A stretch of 64,000 nt of DNA, from assembly GCA_963768765.1 (NCBI GenBank), contig CAVYJK010000035.1, forward strand, positions 61,847 through 125,846, in the 5' to 3' direction. The notes under the pieces are model-generated. The model saw only the letters and a list, made by a program, of their open reading frames with translations, was not told the origin of the DNA and ran no database searches. Made by a program: the position numbers and the translations under genes. How positions within the stretch are numbered: the first letter of the stretch is position 1; every line of letters begins with the position of its first letter. This DNA is from DASWLF01 sp963768765. GTDB lineage: Bacteria > Desulfobacterota > Desulfobaccia > Desulfobaccales > 0-14-0-80-60-11. Positions 16,313-31,251 of this stretch are shown one piece after another.

Positions 16313-16932
16313 TTGGCCAACCTCGCTTCAATGGCCTTAAGGGCCGGCGACAACAGCACCAGATGGGTATGCTTCAAGATGTCGTAGACGTTGAGCCCCG
16401 CCGGCTCCATCACCTGGACGTGGGGCAGGTTCCGGGCGGAAAGCATCAGGGCCCGGTTGGCCTCCGGGGTGACGAACAGAGCCTTGGACAGCTCAAAGGT
16501 TCGCAGCACTTCCACGAAATCCCTGGTCTTGGGGGTGGTGTGGGGATATCCCTCCAGCACCACCAGCTGGCCGTTGGCCAGTTTGCTGGAGAGCGCCATT
16601 TTCAGGGCCATGGCCCGCACCTTCTTCGGCAAGGGATAGGCATAGCTCCGGGGTTTGGGGCCGAAGATGATGCCGCCGCCCCGCCACAAAGGGGAACGGT
16701 TGCTGCCCACCCGGGCCCGGCCGGTGCCCTTCTGGCGCCAGGGTTTGTGGCCGCCGCCACTCACTTCGCCCCTGCTCTTGGTGGAGGCGGTGCCGGACCG
16801 GCGGCAGGCCAGCTGCCAGGTCACCACTTCGTGGAGCACGTGGCCCTTCACCTCCACCCCAAAGATCTCGTCTTTGAGGTCAAGCTCCCCTACCTTTTCC
16901 TTTTGAATATTGAAGACGTCCACTGTCGGCAT
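16309..16932 (-). CDS. rplD: 50S ribosomal protein L4
   Basis: 207 residues with the tunnel loop KPWRQKGTGRARVGSNRSPL and the motif PRSYAYPLPKKVRAMALKMA. In E. coli L4 also represses the S10 operon. It is 8 bp from rplC. Confidence 0.97.
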   Translation of the reverse strand: MPTVDVFNIQKEKVGELDLKDEIFGVEVKGHVLHEVVTWQLACRRSGTASTKSRGEVSGGGHKPWRQKGTGRARVGSNRSPLWRGGGIIFGPKPRSYAYPLPKKVRAMALKMALSSKLANGQLVVLEGYPHTTPKTRDFVEVLRTFELSKALFVTPEANRALMLSARNLPHVQVMEPAGLNVYDILKHTHLVLLSPALKAIEARLAK

Positions 16933-16940
16933 GGTAACAC

Positions 16941-17564
<624 letters not shown>

Positions 17565-17578
17565 TTTATTTCTCCAGT

Positions 17579-17648
17579 GGTCAGGGGTCAGGGGCCAGGG
17601 GCCAGGCAAAACCAAAACTGGCCCCTGATCCCTAATCCCTGATCCCTA
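17579..17648. repeat. GGTCAGGGG/CCCCTGATC hairpin repeat, copy 1
   Basis: GGTCAGGGGTCAGGGGCCAG on one side is answered by GGCCCCTGATCCCTAATCCC and CTGATCCC on the other, around an AAAACCAAAAC loop. It fills the rplC-rpsJ gap. A copy of similar design is at 32616-32670. Confidence 0.75.
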
Positions 17649-17954
17649 TACTTTTATTTCTACATCCACTCCGGCCGCCAGGTCCAGCTTGCTGATGGCG
17701 TCCATGGTCTGCTGGGTCGGTTCCAGGATGTCCAGCAGGCGTTTATAGGTACGCATCTCGAACTGCTCCCGGGACTTCTTGTCGATGTGCGGGGAGCGCA
17801 AGACCGTGTACTTGTTGATCTCCGTGGGCAGCGGGATGGGACCGGCCACCCGGGCGCCGGTGGAGCGCGCCGTTTCCACGATCTCCAGCACCGATTTATC
17901 CAACAGCTTGTAATCGTAAGATCGCAATCGAATGCGAATCTTTGGCGTGATCAT
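17646..17954 (-). CDS. rpsJ: 30S ribosomal protein S10
   Basis: 102 residues, starting MITPKIRIRLRSYDYKLLD, with GPIPLPTEINKYTVLRSPH. S10 also serves as NusE in transcription antitermination with NusB and NusG. It is 10 bp from the upstream tuf stop and heads the S10 block. Confidence 0.98.
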   Translation of the reverse strand: MITPKIRIRLRSYDYKLLDKSVLEIVETARSTGARVAGPIPLPTEINKYTVLRSPHIDKKSREQFEMRTYKRLLDILEPTQQTMDAISKLDLAAGVDVEIKV

Positions 17955-17964
17955 TTATTTACCC

Positions 17965-19159
17965 TTATTCCAAGATCTGGCTCACCACCCCGGCGCCCAC
18001 GGTGCGGCCGCCTTCCCGGATGGCGAAGCGCAGCCCCTCTTCCAGGGCCACGGGGGTGATCAGGGTCACTTCCATGGACACGTTGTCGCCCGGCATCACC
18101 ATCTCCACCCCGTCGGGCAGCTTGGCCACCCCGGTGACGTCGGTGGTGCGCAGGTAGAACTGGGGCCGGTAGCCGGTGAAAAACGGGGTGTGCCGCCCGC
18201 CTTCCTCCTTGGTGAGGACGTAGACCTCCGACTTGAAACGGGTATGGGGCGTGATGGACCCGGGCTTGGCCACCACCTGGCCCCGTTCCACTTCGTCCTT
18301 CTTGATGCCCCGCAAGAGCAGGCCCACGTTGTCGCCGGCCTGGCCGTAGTCCAACGTCTTCCGGAACATCTCCACCCCGGTGCACACCGTCTTCTGGGTG
18401 GGGGCAAAGCCCACGATCTCAATGTCCTCGCCCACCTTGACCTGGCCCCGCTCCACCCGACCGGTGACCACCGTGCCCCGGCCGCGAGATGGTGAACACG
18501 TCCTCGATGGGCATCAGGAAGGGCTTGTCGATGTCCCTGACCGGCTCCGGAATGTAGTTGTCCAGGGCGTCCATCAGCTCGAAGATGGGTTTGACTTCCG
18601 GGGCGTTGAAATCGTCCGCCTCCAGGGCCTTCAAGGCCGAGCCCTTGATGATGGGGATGTCGTCCCCGGGAAATTCATACTTGGAGAGGAGCTCCCGGAG
18701 CTCCAGCTCCACCAGCTCGATGAGTTCCGGGTCGTCCACCAGGTCCACCTTGTTCAAAAAGACCACGATGAAGGGGACCCCCACCTGCCGGGCCAACAGG
18801 ATGTGTTCCCGGGTCTGGGGCATGGGGCCGTCGTCCGCCCCCACCACCAGGATGGCCCCGTCCATCTGGGCCGCCCCGGTGATCATGTTCTTGATGTAGT
18901 CGGCGTGCCCCGGGCAGTCCACGTGGGCGTAATGGCGCTTGGCCGTCTCGTACTCCACGTGGGCCAAGGCGATGGTGATGCCCCGCTCTTTTTCTTCCGG
19001 CGCCTTGTCGATCTGGTCGAAGGGCACGTACTGCGCCAACCCCTTCTTGGCCAAATGCTTGGTGATGGCTGCGGTCAAAGTGGTCTTGCCGTGGTCGATG
19101 TGCCCAATCGTCCCAACGTTCACGTGCGGCTTCTTGCGCTCAAACTTCTTCTTGGCCAT
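17965..19159 (-). CDS. tuf: Elongation factor Tu, copy 1 (single-base frameshift)
   Basis: The EF-Tu coding region spans about 398 codons but is split into two frames near 18484. The N-terminal GTPase part has GHIDHGKTTLTAAITKHLAK (about 19-38), DCPGHADYIKNMITGAAQMD and a NKVDLVDD motif. Domains II and III follow from VTGRVERGQVKVGE to GRTVGAGVVSQILE. The junction should read ISGRGTVVTGR; the DNA has TCGCGGCC where TCGGGCC is needed, so one extra C breaks the frame. EF-Tu delivers aminoacyl-tRNA to the ribosome. The gene closes the str block (rpsL-rpsG-fusA-tuf) and is nearly identical in DNA to the copy at 34497-35692, consistent with gene conversion. The other copy has the same extra base. 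Confidence 0.92.
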
Positions 19160-19185
19160 TAGGATTTCCTCCTAAACTCAAGGGG

Positions 19186-21264
19186 TCATGCCCGGGCTTG
19201 ACGCCGGCCTAAAATATCCTCCGCCAGGGAGGCGGAGACTGGCTCGTAGTGATCAAACTGCATGGTGAAGGTGGCCCGGCCCTGGGTGGCGCTCCTAAGG
19301 CTGGTGGCGTACCCGAACATGGTGGCCAGAGGCACCTGACCGTGGATAATCTGGGTGGAGCCCCGACTCTCCATGCCGGTGACCCGGCCCCGCCGGGCGT
19401 TCAACTCGCCCATCACTTCGCCCACGAATTCTTCCGGGGCCACCACTTCGATGCCCATGACGGGCTCCAGCAGCACCGGCCGGGCCCGTTTGGCGGCTTC
19501 CTTGAAGCCCATGGAGCCGGCGATGAAAAAGGAGCGCTCGGAAGAGTCCACTTCGTGGTAGGAGCCGTCGATGAGGTCCACTTCCAGGTCCACCATGGGG
19601 TATCCCAGGACGCCGGTGGCCGCGGCTTCCCGGACGCCCTTTTCCACCGCGGGGATGAATTCCTTGGGGATGGCGCCCCCCACGATTTTGTTCTCAAAGA
19701 CAACGCCGGCGCCGGCGGGCAGCGGCTTCACCGTCAGCACCGCGTGGCCGTACTGGCCCCGGCCGCCGGTCTGCCGGACAAACTTGCCTTCGGCCCGGGC
19801 CTCTTCGGTGATGGTCTCCCGGTAGGAAACCTGGGGTTTGCCCACCCGGGCGTCCACCTTTAACTCCCGCATGAGGCGGTCCACGATGATCTCGAGATGC
19901 AGCTCCCCCATGCCGGAGATGATGGTCTGGCCGGTTTCGGGGTCGGTGTGCACCCGGAAGGACGGGTCCTCAGCGGCGATCTTCCCCAGGGCCTGCCCTA
20001 GCTTGTCCTGATCCGCCTTGGTCTTGGGTTCGATGGCGATGTCGATGACCGGGTGCGGGATGTGCAAGGTCTCCAGGATCACCGGGTCCCGTTCGTCCGC
20101 CAGGGTGTCGCCGGTGGTGGTGTGGCGCAAGCCCACCGCGGCCACGATATCCCCGGCGTAGGCCTGGCTGATCTCCTCCCGCTTGTTGGCGTGCATCTTC
20201 AAGAGCCGCCCGATGCGTTCTTTGGCGCCCTTGGTGGAATTCAGCACCGCGGCGCCGGAGGCCAAGACCCCGGAATAGACCCGCAAAAAGGTGAGGTGGC
20301 CCACGAAGGGGTCGGAAAGGAGCTTGAAGGCCAGGGCGCTCAAAGGGGAGTCGTCCGAGGGCGGGCGCTCCACCACGTTGCCCTTGGCGTCCAGGCCCCG
20401 CACCGGCGGGACGTCCACCGGCGAGGGCAAGTATTCCACCACTGCGTCCAAAAGGGGCTGAATGCCTTTGTTCTTGAAGGCGGAGCCGCACAGCACTGGC
20501 ACCAGTTCGCCCGCGATGGTGCCCCGGCGCAGGGCCGCCTTGAGTCTCGAAGGCTCCACCGGCTCATCGGCCAGGTAGCGCTCCATGATCTCTTCGTCGA
20601 TTTCCGCCAGGGCTTCCAGCAGCAGGCCGTGCTGCTCCTCGGCCAGTTCCTGGTAGTCCGCGGGAATCTCTGCTACGGCGTAGCTGGTTCCCTTACCGGA
20701 GTCATCATAGACGTAGGCCTGCATGGCGATCAAGTCGATGACCCCCCGAAACTTATCCTCTTTTCCCAGGGGCAGCTGTACCGCCACCGGGTTGGCCTTA
20801 AGGCGCTCCCGCATCATGCGCAGGCACCGGGGCAGATCGGCGCCCACCCGGTCCATCTTGTTGACGAAGGCCAGCCGCGGCACCCCGTAACGGTCGGCCT
20901 GACGCCACACCGTCTCCGATTGGGGCTCCACCCCGCCCACCGCGTCAAACACCGCCACCACCCCATCCAGGACGCGGAGCGACCGCTCCACCTCGATGGT
21001 GAAGTCCACGTGCCCGGGGGTGTCGATAATATTGATGCGATGGTCCCGCCAGTAGCAGGTGGTGGCCGCGGACGTGATGGTGATGCCCCTTTCTTGTTCC
21101 TGGGCCATCCAGTCCATCACGGCCTCGCCGTCATGCACCTCACCCATGCGGTGCGTCACTCCGGTGTAGAACAGGATGCGCTCCGTGGTGGTGGTTTTAC
21201 CGGCGTCGATGTGGGCCATAAACCCAATATTCCGCACCCGGTTTAACGGGGTTGTTCTTGCCAA
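19186..21264 (-). CDS. fusA: Elongation factor G
   Basis: 692 residues with all five EF-G domains. It has the P-loop AHIDAGKTTTTERIL (about 17-31), DTPGHVDFTIEVERSLRVLD, NKMDRVGAD and, in domain IV, the loop near GGAIPKEFIPAVEKG that enters the decoding centre. EF-G drives translocation and, with RRF, ribosome recycling. It is 6 bp from rpsG and 26 bp from tuf. Confidence 0.98.
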   Translation of the reverse strand: MARTTPLNRVRNIGFMAHIDAGKTTTTERILFYTGVTHRMGEVHDGEAVMDWMAQEQERGITITSAATTCYWRDHRINIIDTPGHVDFTIEVERSLRVLDGVVAVFDAVGGVEPQSETVWRQADRYGVPRLAFVNKMDRVGADLPRCLRMMRERLKANPVAVQLPLGKEDKFRGVIDLIAMQAYVYDDSGKGTSYAVAEIPADYQELAEEQHGLLLEALAEIDEEIMERYLADEPVEPSRLKAALRRGTIAGELVPVLCGSAFKNKGIQPLLDAVVEYLPSPVDVPPVRGLDAKGNVVERPPSDDSPLSALAFKLLSDPFVGHLTFLRVYSGVLASGAAVLNSTKGAKERIGRLLKMHANKREEISQAYAGDIVAAVGLRHTTTGDTLADERDPVILETLHIPHPVIDIAIEPKTKADQDKLGQALGKIAAEDPSFRVHTDPETGQTIISGMGELHLEIIVDRLMRELKVDARVGKPQVSYRETITEEARAEGKFVRQTGGRGQYGHAVLTVKPLPAGAGVVFENKIVGGAIPKEFIPAVEKGVREAAATGVLGYPMVDLEVDLIDGSYHEVDSSERSFFIAGSMGFKEAAKRARPVLLEPVMGIEVVAPEEFVGEVMGELNARRGRVTGMESRGSTQIIHGQVPLATMFGYATSLRSATQGRATFTMQFDHYEPVSASLAEDILGRRQARA

Positions 21265-21270
21265 GTTAGT

Positions 21271-21741
21271 TTACCAGCGATAATGAGCAAAGGCCTTGTT
21301 GGCCTCGGCCATCTTATGCGTATCTTCCCGTTTTTTTATGGTCGTGCCGCGATTGGCGGCCGCGTCCAGCAGTTCTCCGGCCAGCTTGGCCTCCATGGAT
21401 TTTTCGCCCCGGGCCGCGGCGTAGCCGATGAGCCAGCGGATGGCCAGGGAGACCCGGCGGTCCGCCCGCACTTCCACCGGCACCTGGTAGGTGGCGCCGC
21501 CCACCCGCCGGGACTTGACCTCGATGAGGGGCTTGACGTTGTCCACCGCCTGGTGAAAGAGCTTGAGGGGGTCATCGTTGCTCCGCTGGGCCATGATGTC
21601 CAGGGCGTTGTACAGGATGCGCTGGGCCACGCTCTTTTTGCCCCGCTCCATCAGGCCGTTGATGAACCGGCTCACCAGCGTATCGTTAAATTTCAGGTCC
21701 TGGGGGACGGGTCTCTTGACCACTCCGCCTTTTCTGGGCAT
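21271..21741 (-). CDS. rpsG: 30S ribosomal protein S7
   Basis: 156 residues, starting MPRKGGVVKRPVPQDLKFND, with VEVRADRRVSLAIRWL and the C-terminal KREDTHKMAEANKAFAHYRW. S7 nucleates the 30S head and represses the str operon in E. coli. A repeat-bearing spacer separates it from rpsL. Confidence 0.98.
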   Translation of the reverse strand: MPRKGGVVKRPVPQDLKFNDTLVSRFINGLMERGKKSVAQRILYNALDIMAQRSNDDPLKLFHQAVDNVKPLIEVKSRRVGGATYQVPVEVRADRRVSLAIRWLIGYAAARGEKSMEAKLAGELLDAAANRGTTIKKREDTHKMAEANKAFAHYRW

Positions 21742-21748
21742 AACGTCC

Positions 21749-21866
21749 TCGTTTTTCGTTTTTCGTTTTTGGTTTTCGGTTTTTCATTTTAGAGGCTCGA
21801 CTGTTTCGGTCTTTCATTGGTTCATTCTGCTACCGAAAACCGAAAACCGAAAAACCGAAAACTGTC
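21749..21866. repeat. Long hairpin of TTTTCG/CGAAAA tracts between rpsG and rpsL
   Basis: A left arm of repeated TTTTTCGTTTTTCG and GGTTTTCGG units (about 21749-21789) faces a right arm of CCGAAAACCGAAAACCG units (about 21832-21865). It can form an extended, slippery hairpin. The same motif recurs as a single arm at 46480-46521. Confidence 0.8.
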
Positions 21867-21869
21867 TGA

Positions 21870-22241
21870 TTATTTAGGCCGCTTGGCCCCGTACTTGGAG
21901 CGGCCCCGCCGCCGGTCCTGGACCCCCGAGGCATCCAGGGTGCCGCGGATGACGTGGTAGCGCACCCCGGGCAGATCTTTCACCCGGCCCCCCCGGATCA
22001 GGACCACGGAGTGCTCCTGGAGATTGTGGCCCACTCCGGGGATGTAGGTGGTCACCTCGATGCCGTTGGTGAGCCGCACCCTGGCCACCTTGCGCAGAGC
22101 CGAGTTGGGTTTCTTGGGGGTGGTGGTATACACCCGGACGCACACTCCCCGTTTCTGGGGACAACTTTGCAGGGCCGGAGAAGCGGTGCGCTTCTTGAGC
22201 TTCTCCCGGCCCTTCCGGATCAACTGGCTAATCGTAGGCAT
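21870..22241 (-). CDS. rpsL: 30S ribosomal protein S12
   Basis: 123 residues from MPTISQLIRKGREKLKKRT; the frame is open 12 codons further but the family start is clear. The decoding-centre loops TPKKPNSALRK and PGVGHNLQEHSVVLIRGG have the streptomycin-sensitive wild-type Lys residues. The C-terminus is RSKYGAKRPK. It is 78 bp downstream of rpoC, so str and rif blocks are joined here. Confidence 0.97.
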   Translation of the reverse strand: MPTISQLIRKGREKLKKRTASPALQSCPQKRGVCVRVYTTTPKKPNSALRKVARVRLTNGIEVTTYIPGVGHNLQEHSVVLIRGGRVKDLPGVRYHVIRGTLDASGVQDRRRGRSKYGAKRPK

Positions 22242-22319
22242 TCCATCTCCGCCAGGGCGTTTTATGCCGCCCCGCAAAAATGTAAATTTTATCCCTTTTC
22301 CCCTGTATCTGTCAACCTT

Positions 22320-26546
<4,227 letters not shown>

Positions 26547-26565
26547 ATAGACTTGGTTCCTCGGC

Positions 26566-29500
26566 CTATTCTTTGGCCTTTTCCTTTTTCAGGAGCTCCA
26601 CGTTGAGGGAGAGGCTTTTGAGCTCCCGAACCAGGACGTTGAAGGACTCCGGCAAGCCCGCTTCCAGGTCGTACTCGCCTTTGAAGATCTTTTCGTACAT
26701 GCGGGTGCGGCCGGCCACGTCGTCGGATTTCACGGTGAGAAATTCCTGCAGGGTGTAAGCCGCGCCGTAGGCTTCCAGGGCCCAGACTTCCATTTCACCC
26801 AGGCGCTGGCCGCCGAACTGGGCCTTGCCGCCCAGGGGTTGCTGGGTCACCAGGGAGTATGGTCCGATGGAGCGGGCATGGATCTTGTCGGCCACCAGGT
26901 GGTGCAGCTTCATCATGTACATCACGCCCACCGTCACGTCCCGGTCGAATTCCTCGCCGCTGCGGCCGTCCCGCAGCCGGCTCTGACCGCCGAAGGGCAG
27001 TCCCGCTTCTTCCAGGCAGGCCTGCACCTCTTGTTCGGTGGCCCCGTCAAACACGGGGGAAGCCATGTGAATGCCGTCCTGGTAGTGCTTCTTCCAGATC
27101 TGGCGGAGCTCGTCGTAAGTCAGGTCGTCCAATTCTTTGGCCAGGGGGCCTTCTTCGCCGAAGATCCTTTTCAGGCGCGCCTTGAGGGAATCGAGGCTGT
27201 AAAATTTGTCGATCATCTCGCCGACGCGCCGGCCCAGGATATGGGAGGCCCACCCCAGGTGGGTTTCCATTACCTGGCCCACGTTCATGCGGGAGGGGAC
27301 CCCCAGGGGGTTCAGCACGATGTCCACCGGGGTGCCGTCGGCAAAGTAAGGCATGTCCTCTTCCGGCATGATGCGGGAGACCACGCCCTTGTTGCCATGG
27401 CGGCCGGCCATCTTGTCGCCCACCGCCAGCTTCCGCTTCATGGCCACGAAGACCTTGACCTTTTTGATGACCCCGGGGGGCAGCTCGTCCACCTTGCGCA
27501 GGCGGCCCAGCTTGGCCTCGAAGACCATGGTCACCAGGTGCAGCTGCTCCTGGTAGCGGTCCAGCAGCTGGTCCAGCTGGTCCTCCAGGCCCGCTTCTTG
27601 GAAGGAGACGTGGCGCCAGAATTCCAGGGGATGGCGGGAGATCATCTCCGGGGTCACGGTGACGCCCTTTTCCAGAATGACGTTGCCGGTGCGGTCGTCT
27701 TCCAGGTTCTCTTCCAATTTTTTGCCCGCCACCAGCTCCTTGATCTTGCCCCGGTAGCTCTGGATGATGATGGCGATCTCGTCGGCCTGGTCTTTCTGGA
27801 GCTTGGCCACCGCTTCGTCTTCGATGGAGCGGCTGCGGTCGTCCTTTTCCACGCCCTTGCGGGAAAAGACCCGGGCGTCGATGACCACCCCCTCGATACC
27901 CGGAGGCACGCGCAGGGAGGTGTCTTTGACGTCGCCGGCCTTTTCGCCGAAAATGGCCCGCAGGAGCTTTTCTTCCGGGGTGAGCTGGGTTTCGCCCTTG
28001 GGAGTGATCTTGCCCACCAGGATGTCGCCGGGGCGCACCTCGGCACCCAGCCGGATGATGCCGGATTCGTCCAGGTTGCGCATGGCGTCTTCACCCACGT
28101 TGGGGATGTCCCGGGTGATCTCTTCTTTGCCCAGCTTGGTGTCTCGGGCCATGACCTCGAATTCTTCGATGTGGATGGAAGTGAAGACGTCGTCCCGGAT
28201 GAGGCGTTCGCTCACCAGGATGGAATCCTCAAAGTTGTAACCGCCCCAGGGCATGAAGGCCACCATGACGTTCTTGCCCAGGGCCAGCTCTCCCATGGCG
28301 GTGGCGGGGCCGTCGGCGATGATTTGGCCCGCTTCCACGAAATCCCCGGGGGCCACGATGGGGCGCTGGTTGAAGCAGGTGTTCTGGTTGGTGCGTTGAA
28401 ATTTGGTCAGTTTGTAGATGTCCACCGGCGAGCCGTCGCCGCCAGCGGCCGGCTCGGAGGCCCGGATGACGATGCGGGTGGAGTCCACGTCCTCCACCAC
28501 TCCCTTGCGGCGGGCCACCAGGGTGACGCCGGAGTCCCGGGCCACCACGTTCTCCATGCCGGTACCCACCAGGGGGGAGCTGCTGGTCAGGAGCGGCACC
28601 GCCTGGCGCTGCATGTTGGAGCCCATCAAGGCCCGGTTGGCGTCATCGTGCTCCAGGAAGGGAATGAGGGACGCCGCCACCGACACCAGCTGGTTGGGAG
28701 AGACGTCCATGTAATCCACCTGGGCGGGGCTGGCGATGATGAATTCGCCGGCCTTCCGGGCCTCGATGTTGCCCACCAGGAATCGCCCTTTGGCGTCCAG
28801 GGGAGCGTTGGCCTGGGCGATGACCGCATCCCCTTCTTCCAGAGCGCTCAGGTACCTGACTTCCCGGGTGACCCGGGTCTGCACCTTGCCGCCCACCGTC
28901 TTTTTCGCCACTACCCGGTAGGGGGTCTCCACGAACCCCAGCTCGTTGACCCGGGCGAAGGTGGACAGCGACACGATGAGGCCGATGTTGGGACCTTCCG
29001 GGGTCTCAATGGGGCAGATGCGGCCGTAATGGGTGGGGTGCACGTCCCGCACCTCGAAGCCGGCCCGCTCCCGGGTGAGTCCGCCGGGGCCCAGGGCGCT
29101 GAGCCGGCGCTTGTGGGTGATTTCGGAGAGCGGATTGGTCTGGTCCATGAACTGGGAGAGCTGGCTGGTGCCGAAAAACTCCTTGATCACCGCCTGCACC
29201 GGCTTGGAGTTGATGAGGTCGTGGGGCATCAGGGTATCCAGGTCCTGGATGGCCATGCGCTCCTTGATGGCCCGCTCCATGCGCACCAGCCCCACCCGGA
29301 ACTGGTTCTCCAGGAGTTCGCCCACGGCCCGCACCCGGCGGTTGCCGAGGTGGTCGATGTCGTCCACCGGCCCTTCCCGGTCTTTCTGGGTGATGAGCTC
29401 CTTGACCGCCAGGAGGATGTCCTCGGGGACCAGGGTGGTCTGGGTCAGAGGCAGACGCTCCTCCGGGGCCCTGAGCTTCAAGTCCAGCTTCAGGCGGCCC

Positions 29501-30723
29501 ACCGGCGAGAGGTCATAGTACTCCGGGTTGAAAAACAGGTTCTGAAAAAAGCTGATCGCCACTTCCTCGTTGGGCCGGTTGCTGGGCCGGAGGCGCCGGT
29601 AGATCTCCAGGACCGCGTCCTTCACCTTGCCGATCTTGTCCGCCGCCAGAGTGTTTCTCAGGCAGGGGCTGACGTTGACCCCGTCGATAAAGAGGAGGTC
29701 CAACTCCTTGATGCCCCGGTCCTGGAGTTGCTGAATCTTGTCCTCGGAGAGCACCTCGTTGCATTGGGCCAGGACATCGCCGCTTTCCGGGTCCAGGAGG
29801 TCGTGGGCCACCACTTTGCCCACCAGGTCCACGGGGACGCCGGTGATATCCGTCACCCCGGCCCGCTTCATCTTCTGGATCAGCACCGGGGTCAGGCGTT
29901 TGCCCTTCTTGATCAGGACTTCGCCGCTTTTGGGGTCGGGAATGTCGGCGGAAGTGGTCTTGTCCACCAACAACTCCGGGATGAACTTGCGGAGGATGGT
30001 GTCGCCTTCCAGGGTCACCTGCTCCGTCTTGTAGTAGAAGTTGAGCAGCTCTTCCGTGGTGAAACCCAGGGCCTTCAGGAGGATGGTGGCCGGGAATTTG
30101 CGCCGCCGGTCGATGCGCACGTACAGGATGTCTTTGGGGTCGAACTCAAAATCGATCCAGGAGCCCCGCAAGGGGATGAGGCGGGCCGAGTAAATGATCT
30201 TGCCGCTGGAGTGGATCTTGGCCCGGTCGTGGTCGATGAACAACCCCGGGGAGCGGTGCAGCTGACTTACCACCACCCGCTCGGTGCCGTTGATGATGAA
30301 GGTGCCGTTTTCCGTCATCAGGGGCAGGGTGCCGAAATAGATCTCCTGCTCCTTGATGTCCCGGATAGTCTGGGCCTTGGCGTCCGGGCCCACCTCGTAA
30401 ACCACCAGGCGCACCCGAATCTTCATGGGTACTTCATAGGTCATGCCACGTTGCTGGCATTCGTCCACGTCGTACTTGGGGTCCGCCAGCCCGTACTCCA
30501 CGAACTCCAGGGAGCAGGCGCCGGAAAAATCCCGGATGGGAAAGACGCTTTTAAAGACCCCCTGGAGCCCGAAGTCCAAGCGGGCCGTAGGTTCCACGTC
30601 TTTTTGCAAGAAACGGCGGTAGGACTCCTTCTGCATCTCGATGAGATTAGAGATGTCCACGATCCGTTCAATCTTGCCGAAATTTTTGCGATACAGCCTT
30701 AAAGGCGATAATGCTTTGGCCAT
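26566..30723 (-). CDS. rpoB: RNA polymerase beta subunit
   Basis: 1385 residues from the ATG preceded by AAGGAG with 5-base spacing. A GTG two codons earlier would sit directly on that ribosome site and is less likely. The rifampicin-binding region (about 515-545) reads GTSQLSQFMDQTNPLSEITH and KRRLSALGPGG, a sensitive wild-type pattern. DRSRSIEDEAVAKLQKDQAD and the C-terminal clamp anchor ESFNVLVRELKSLSLNVEL are normal. Confidence 0.98.
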   Translation of the reverse strand: MAKALSPLRLYRKNFGKIERIVDISNLIEMQKESYRRFLQKDVEPTARLDFGLQGVFKSVFPIRDFSGACSLEFVEYGLADPKYDVDECQQRGMTYEVPMKIRVRLVVYEVGPDAKAQTIRDIKEQEIYFGTLPLMTENGTFIINGTERVVVSQLHRSPGLFIDHDRAKIHSSGKIIYSARLIPLRGSWIDFEFDPKDILYVRIDRRRKFPATILLKALGFTTEELLNFYYKTEQVTLEGDTILRKFIPELLVDKTTSADIPDPKSGEVLIKKGKRLTPVLIQKMKRAGVTDITGVPVDLVGKVVAHDLLDPESGDVLAQCNEVLSEDKIQQLQDRGIKELDLLFIDGVNVSPCLRNTLAADKIGKVKDAVLEIYRRLRPSNRPNEEVAISFFQNLFFNPEYYDLSPVGRLKLDLKLRAPEERLPLTQTTLVPEDILLAVKELITQKDREGPVDDIDHLGNRRVRAVGELLENQFRVGLVRMERAIKERMAIQDLDTLMPHDLINSKPVQAVIKEFFGTSQLSQFMDQTNPLSEITHKRRLSALGPGGLTRERAGFEVRDVHPTHYGRICPIETPEGPNIGLIVSLSTFARVNELGFVETPYRVVAKKTVGGKVQTRVTREVRYLSALEEGDAVIAQANAPLDAKGRFLVGNIEARKAGEFIIASPAQVDYMDVSPNQLVSVAASLIPFLEHDDANRALMGSNMQRQAVPLLTSSSPLVGTGMENVVARDSGVTLVARRKGVVEDVDSTRIVIRASEPAAGGDGSPVDIYKLTKFQRTNQNTCFNQRPIVAPGDFVEAGQIIADGPATAMGELALGKNVMVAFMPWGGYNFEDSILVSERLIRDDVFTSIHIEEFEVMARDTKLGKEEITRDIPNVGEDAMRNLDESGIIRLGAEVRPGDILVGKITPKGETQLTPEEKLLRAIFGEKAGDVKDTSLRVPPGIEGVVIDARVFSRKGVEKDDRSRSIEDEAVAKLQKDQADEIAIIIQSYRGKIKELVAGKKLEENLEDDRTGNVILEKGVTVTPEMISRHPLEFWRHVSFQEAGLEDQLDQLLDRYQEQLHLVTMVFEAKLGRLRKVDELPPGVIKKVKVFVAMKRKLAVGDKMAGRHGNKGVVSRIMPEEDMPYFADGTPVDIVLNPLGVPSRMNVGQVMETHLGWASHILGRRVGEMIDKFYSLDSLKARLKRIFGEEGPLAKELDDLTYDELRQIWKKHYQDGIHMASPVFDGATEQEVQACLEEAGLPFGGQSRLRDGRSGEEFDRDVTVGVMYMMKLHHLVADKIHARSIGPYSLVTQQPLGGKAQFGGQRLGEMEVWALEAYGAAYTLQEFLTVKSDDVAGRTRMYEKIFKGEYDLEAGLPESFNVLVRELKSLSLNVELLKKEKAKE

Positions 30724-30756
30724 GGGCACTCCTTAAGGGATGGCCGGGAATGGGCG

Positions 30757-31143
30757 CTACTTGACTTCGACGGTAGCTCCCTGAGCTTCCAGCCTCTTCT
30801 TGATTTCCTCGGCCTCCGCTTTGGAAACAGCTTCTTTCAAGGTGGTGGGCACGTTTTCCACCGCTTCTTTGGCCTCTTTCAGCCCCAGATTGGTGACCGC
30901 CCGCACTTCCTTGATCACCTGGATCTTGTTGGGACCGCAGGCGGTCAGGACCACATCGAACTCGGTCTTTTCCTCAGCCACCGGGGCTTCCGCCGCGGCT
31001 GCTCCAGGCATCGCCGCAGCCATCGCCGCCGGCGCCGCTGCCGAGACTCCAAATTTTTCCTCCAGCTCTTTGATGAGCTGGGAAAGTTCCAGGACCGTCA
31101 TATTTGAGAGATAGTCAACTACCTCTGCCCGGTTAATGGCCAT
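30757..31143 (-). CDS. rplL: 50S ribosomal protein L7/L12
   Basis: 128 residues. The N-terminal dimerisation part (MTVLELSQLIKELEEKFGV) is followed by an Ala-rich hinge (AAPAAMAAAMPGAAAAEAP) and the factor-recruiting domain FDVVLTACGPNKIQVIKEVR. Multiple copies form the ribosome stalk on L10. It is 108 bp downstream of rplJ, with a strong hairpin in the gap. Confidence 0.98.
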   Translation of the reverse strand: MAINRAEVVDYLSNMTVLELSQLIKELEEKFGVSAAAPAAMAAAMPGAAAAEAPVAEEKTEFDVVLTACGPNKIQVIKEVRAVTNLGLKEAKEAVENVPTTLKEAVSKAEAEEIKKRLEAQGATVEVK

Positions 31144-31202
31144 TTCTTTTCCTCCTTGTATTCGCTGCGAATCTTGCTATCTGAATTATGCAACCGTCAC
31201 CT

Positions 31203-31227
31203 GGTAGCCGGCGCCTGGCGCCGGCTA
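31203..31227. repeat. Perfect 12-bp stem hairpin between rplJ and rplL
   Basis: GTAGCCGGCGCC, one T, then GGCGCCGGCTAC. There is no T-run after it, so it is not an ordinary terminator. It could act as an RNA-processing or attenuation site affecting L12 stoichiometry (inference), or be another short member of the spacer palindromes. Confidence 0.7.
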
Positions 31228-31251
31228 CAGAGCGCGGCCACAGCTCCAGGC

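Noticed and set aside
26839..30702. A 1287-codon open frame antisense to rpoB
   Set aside because: Same shadow effect. The translation is low complexity and unrelated to any protein family.
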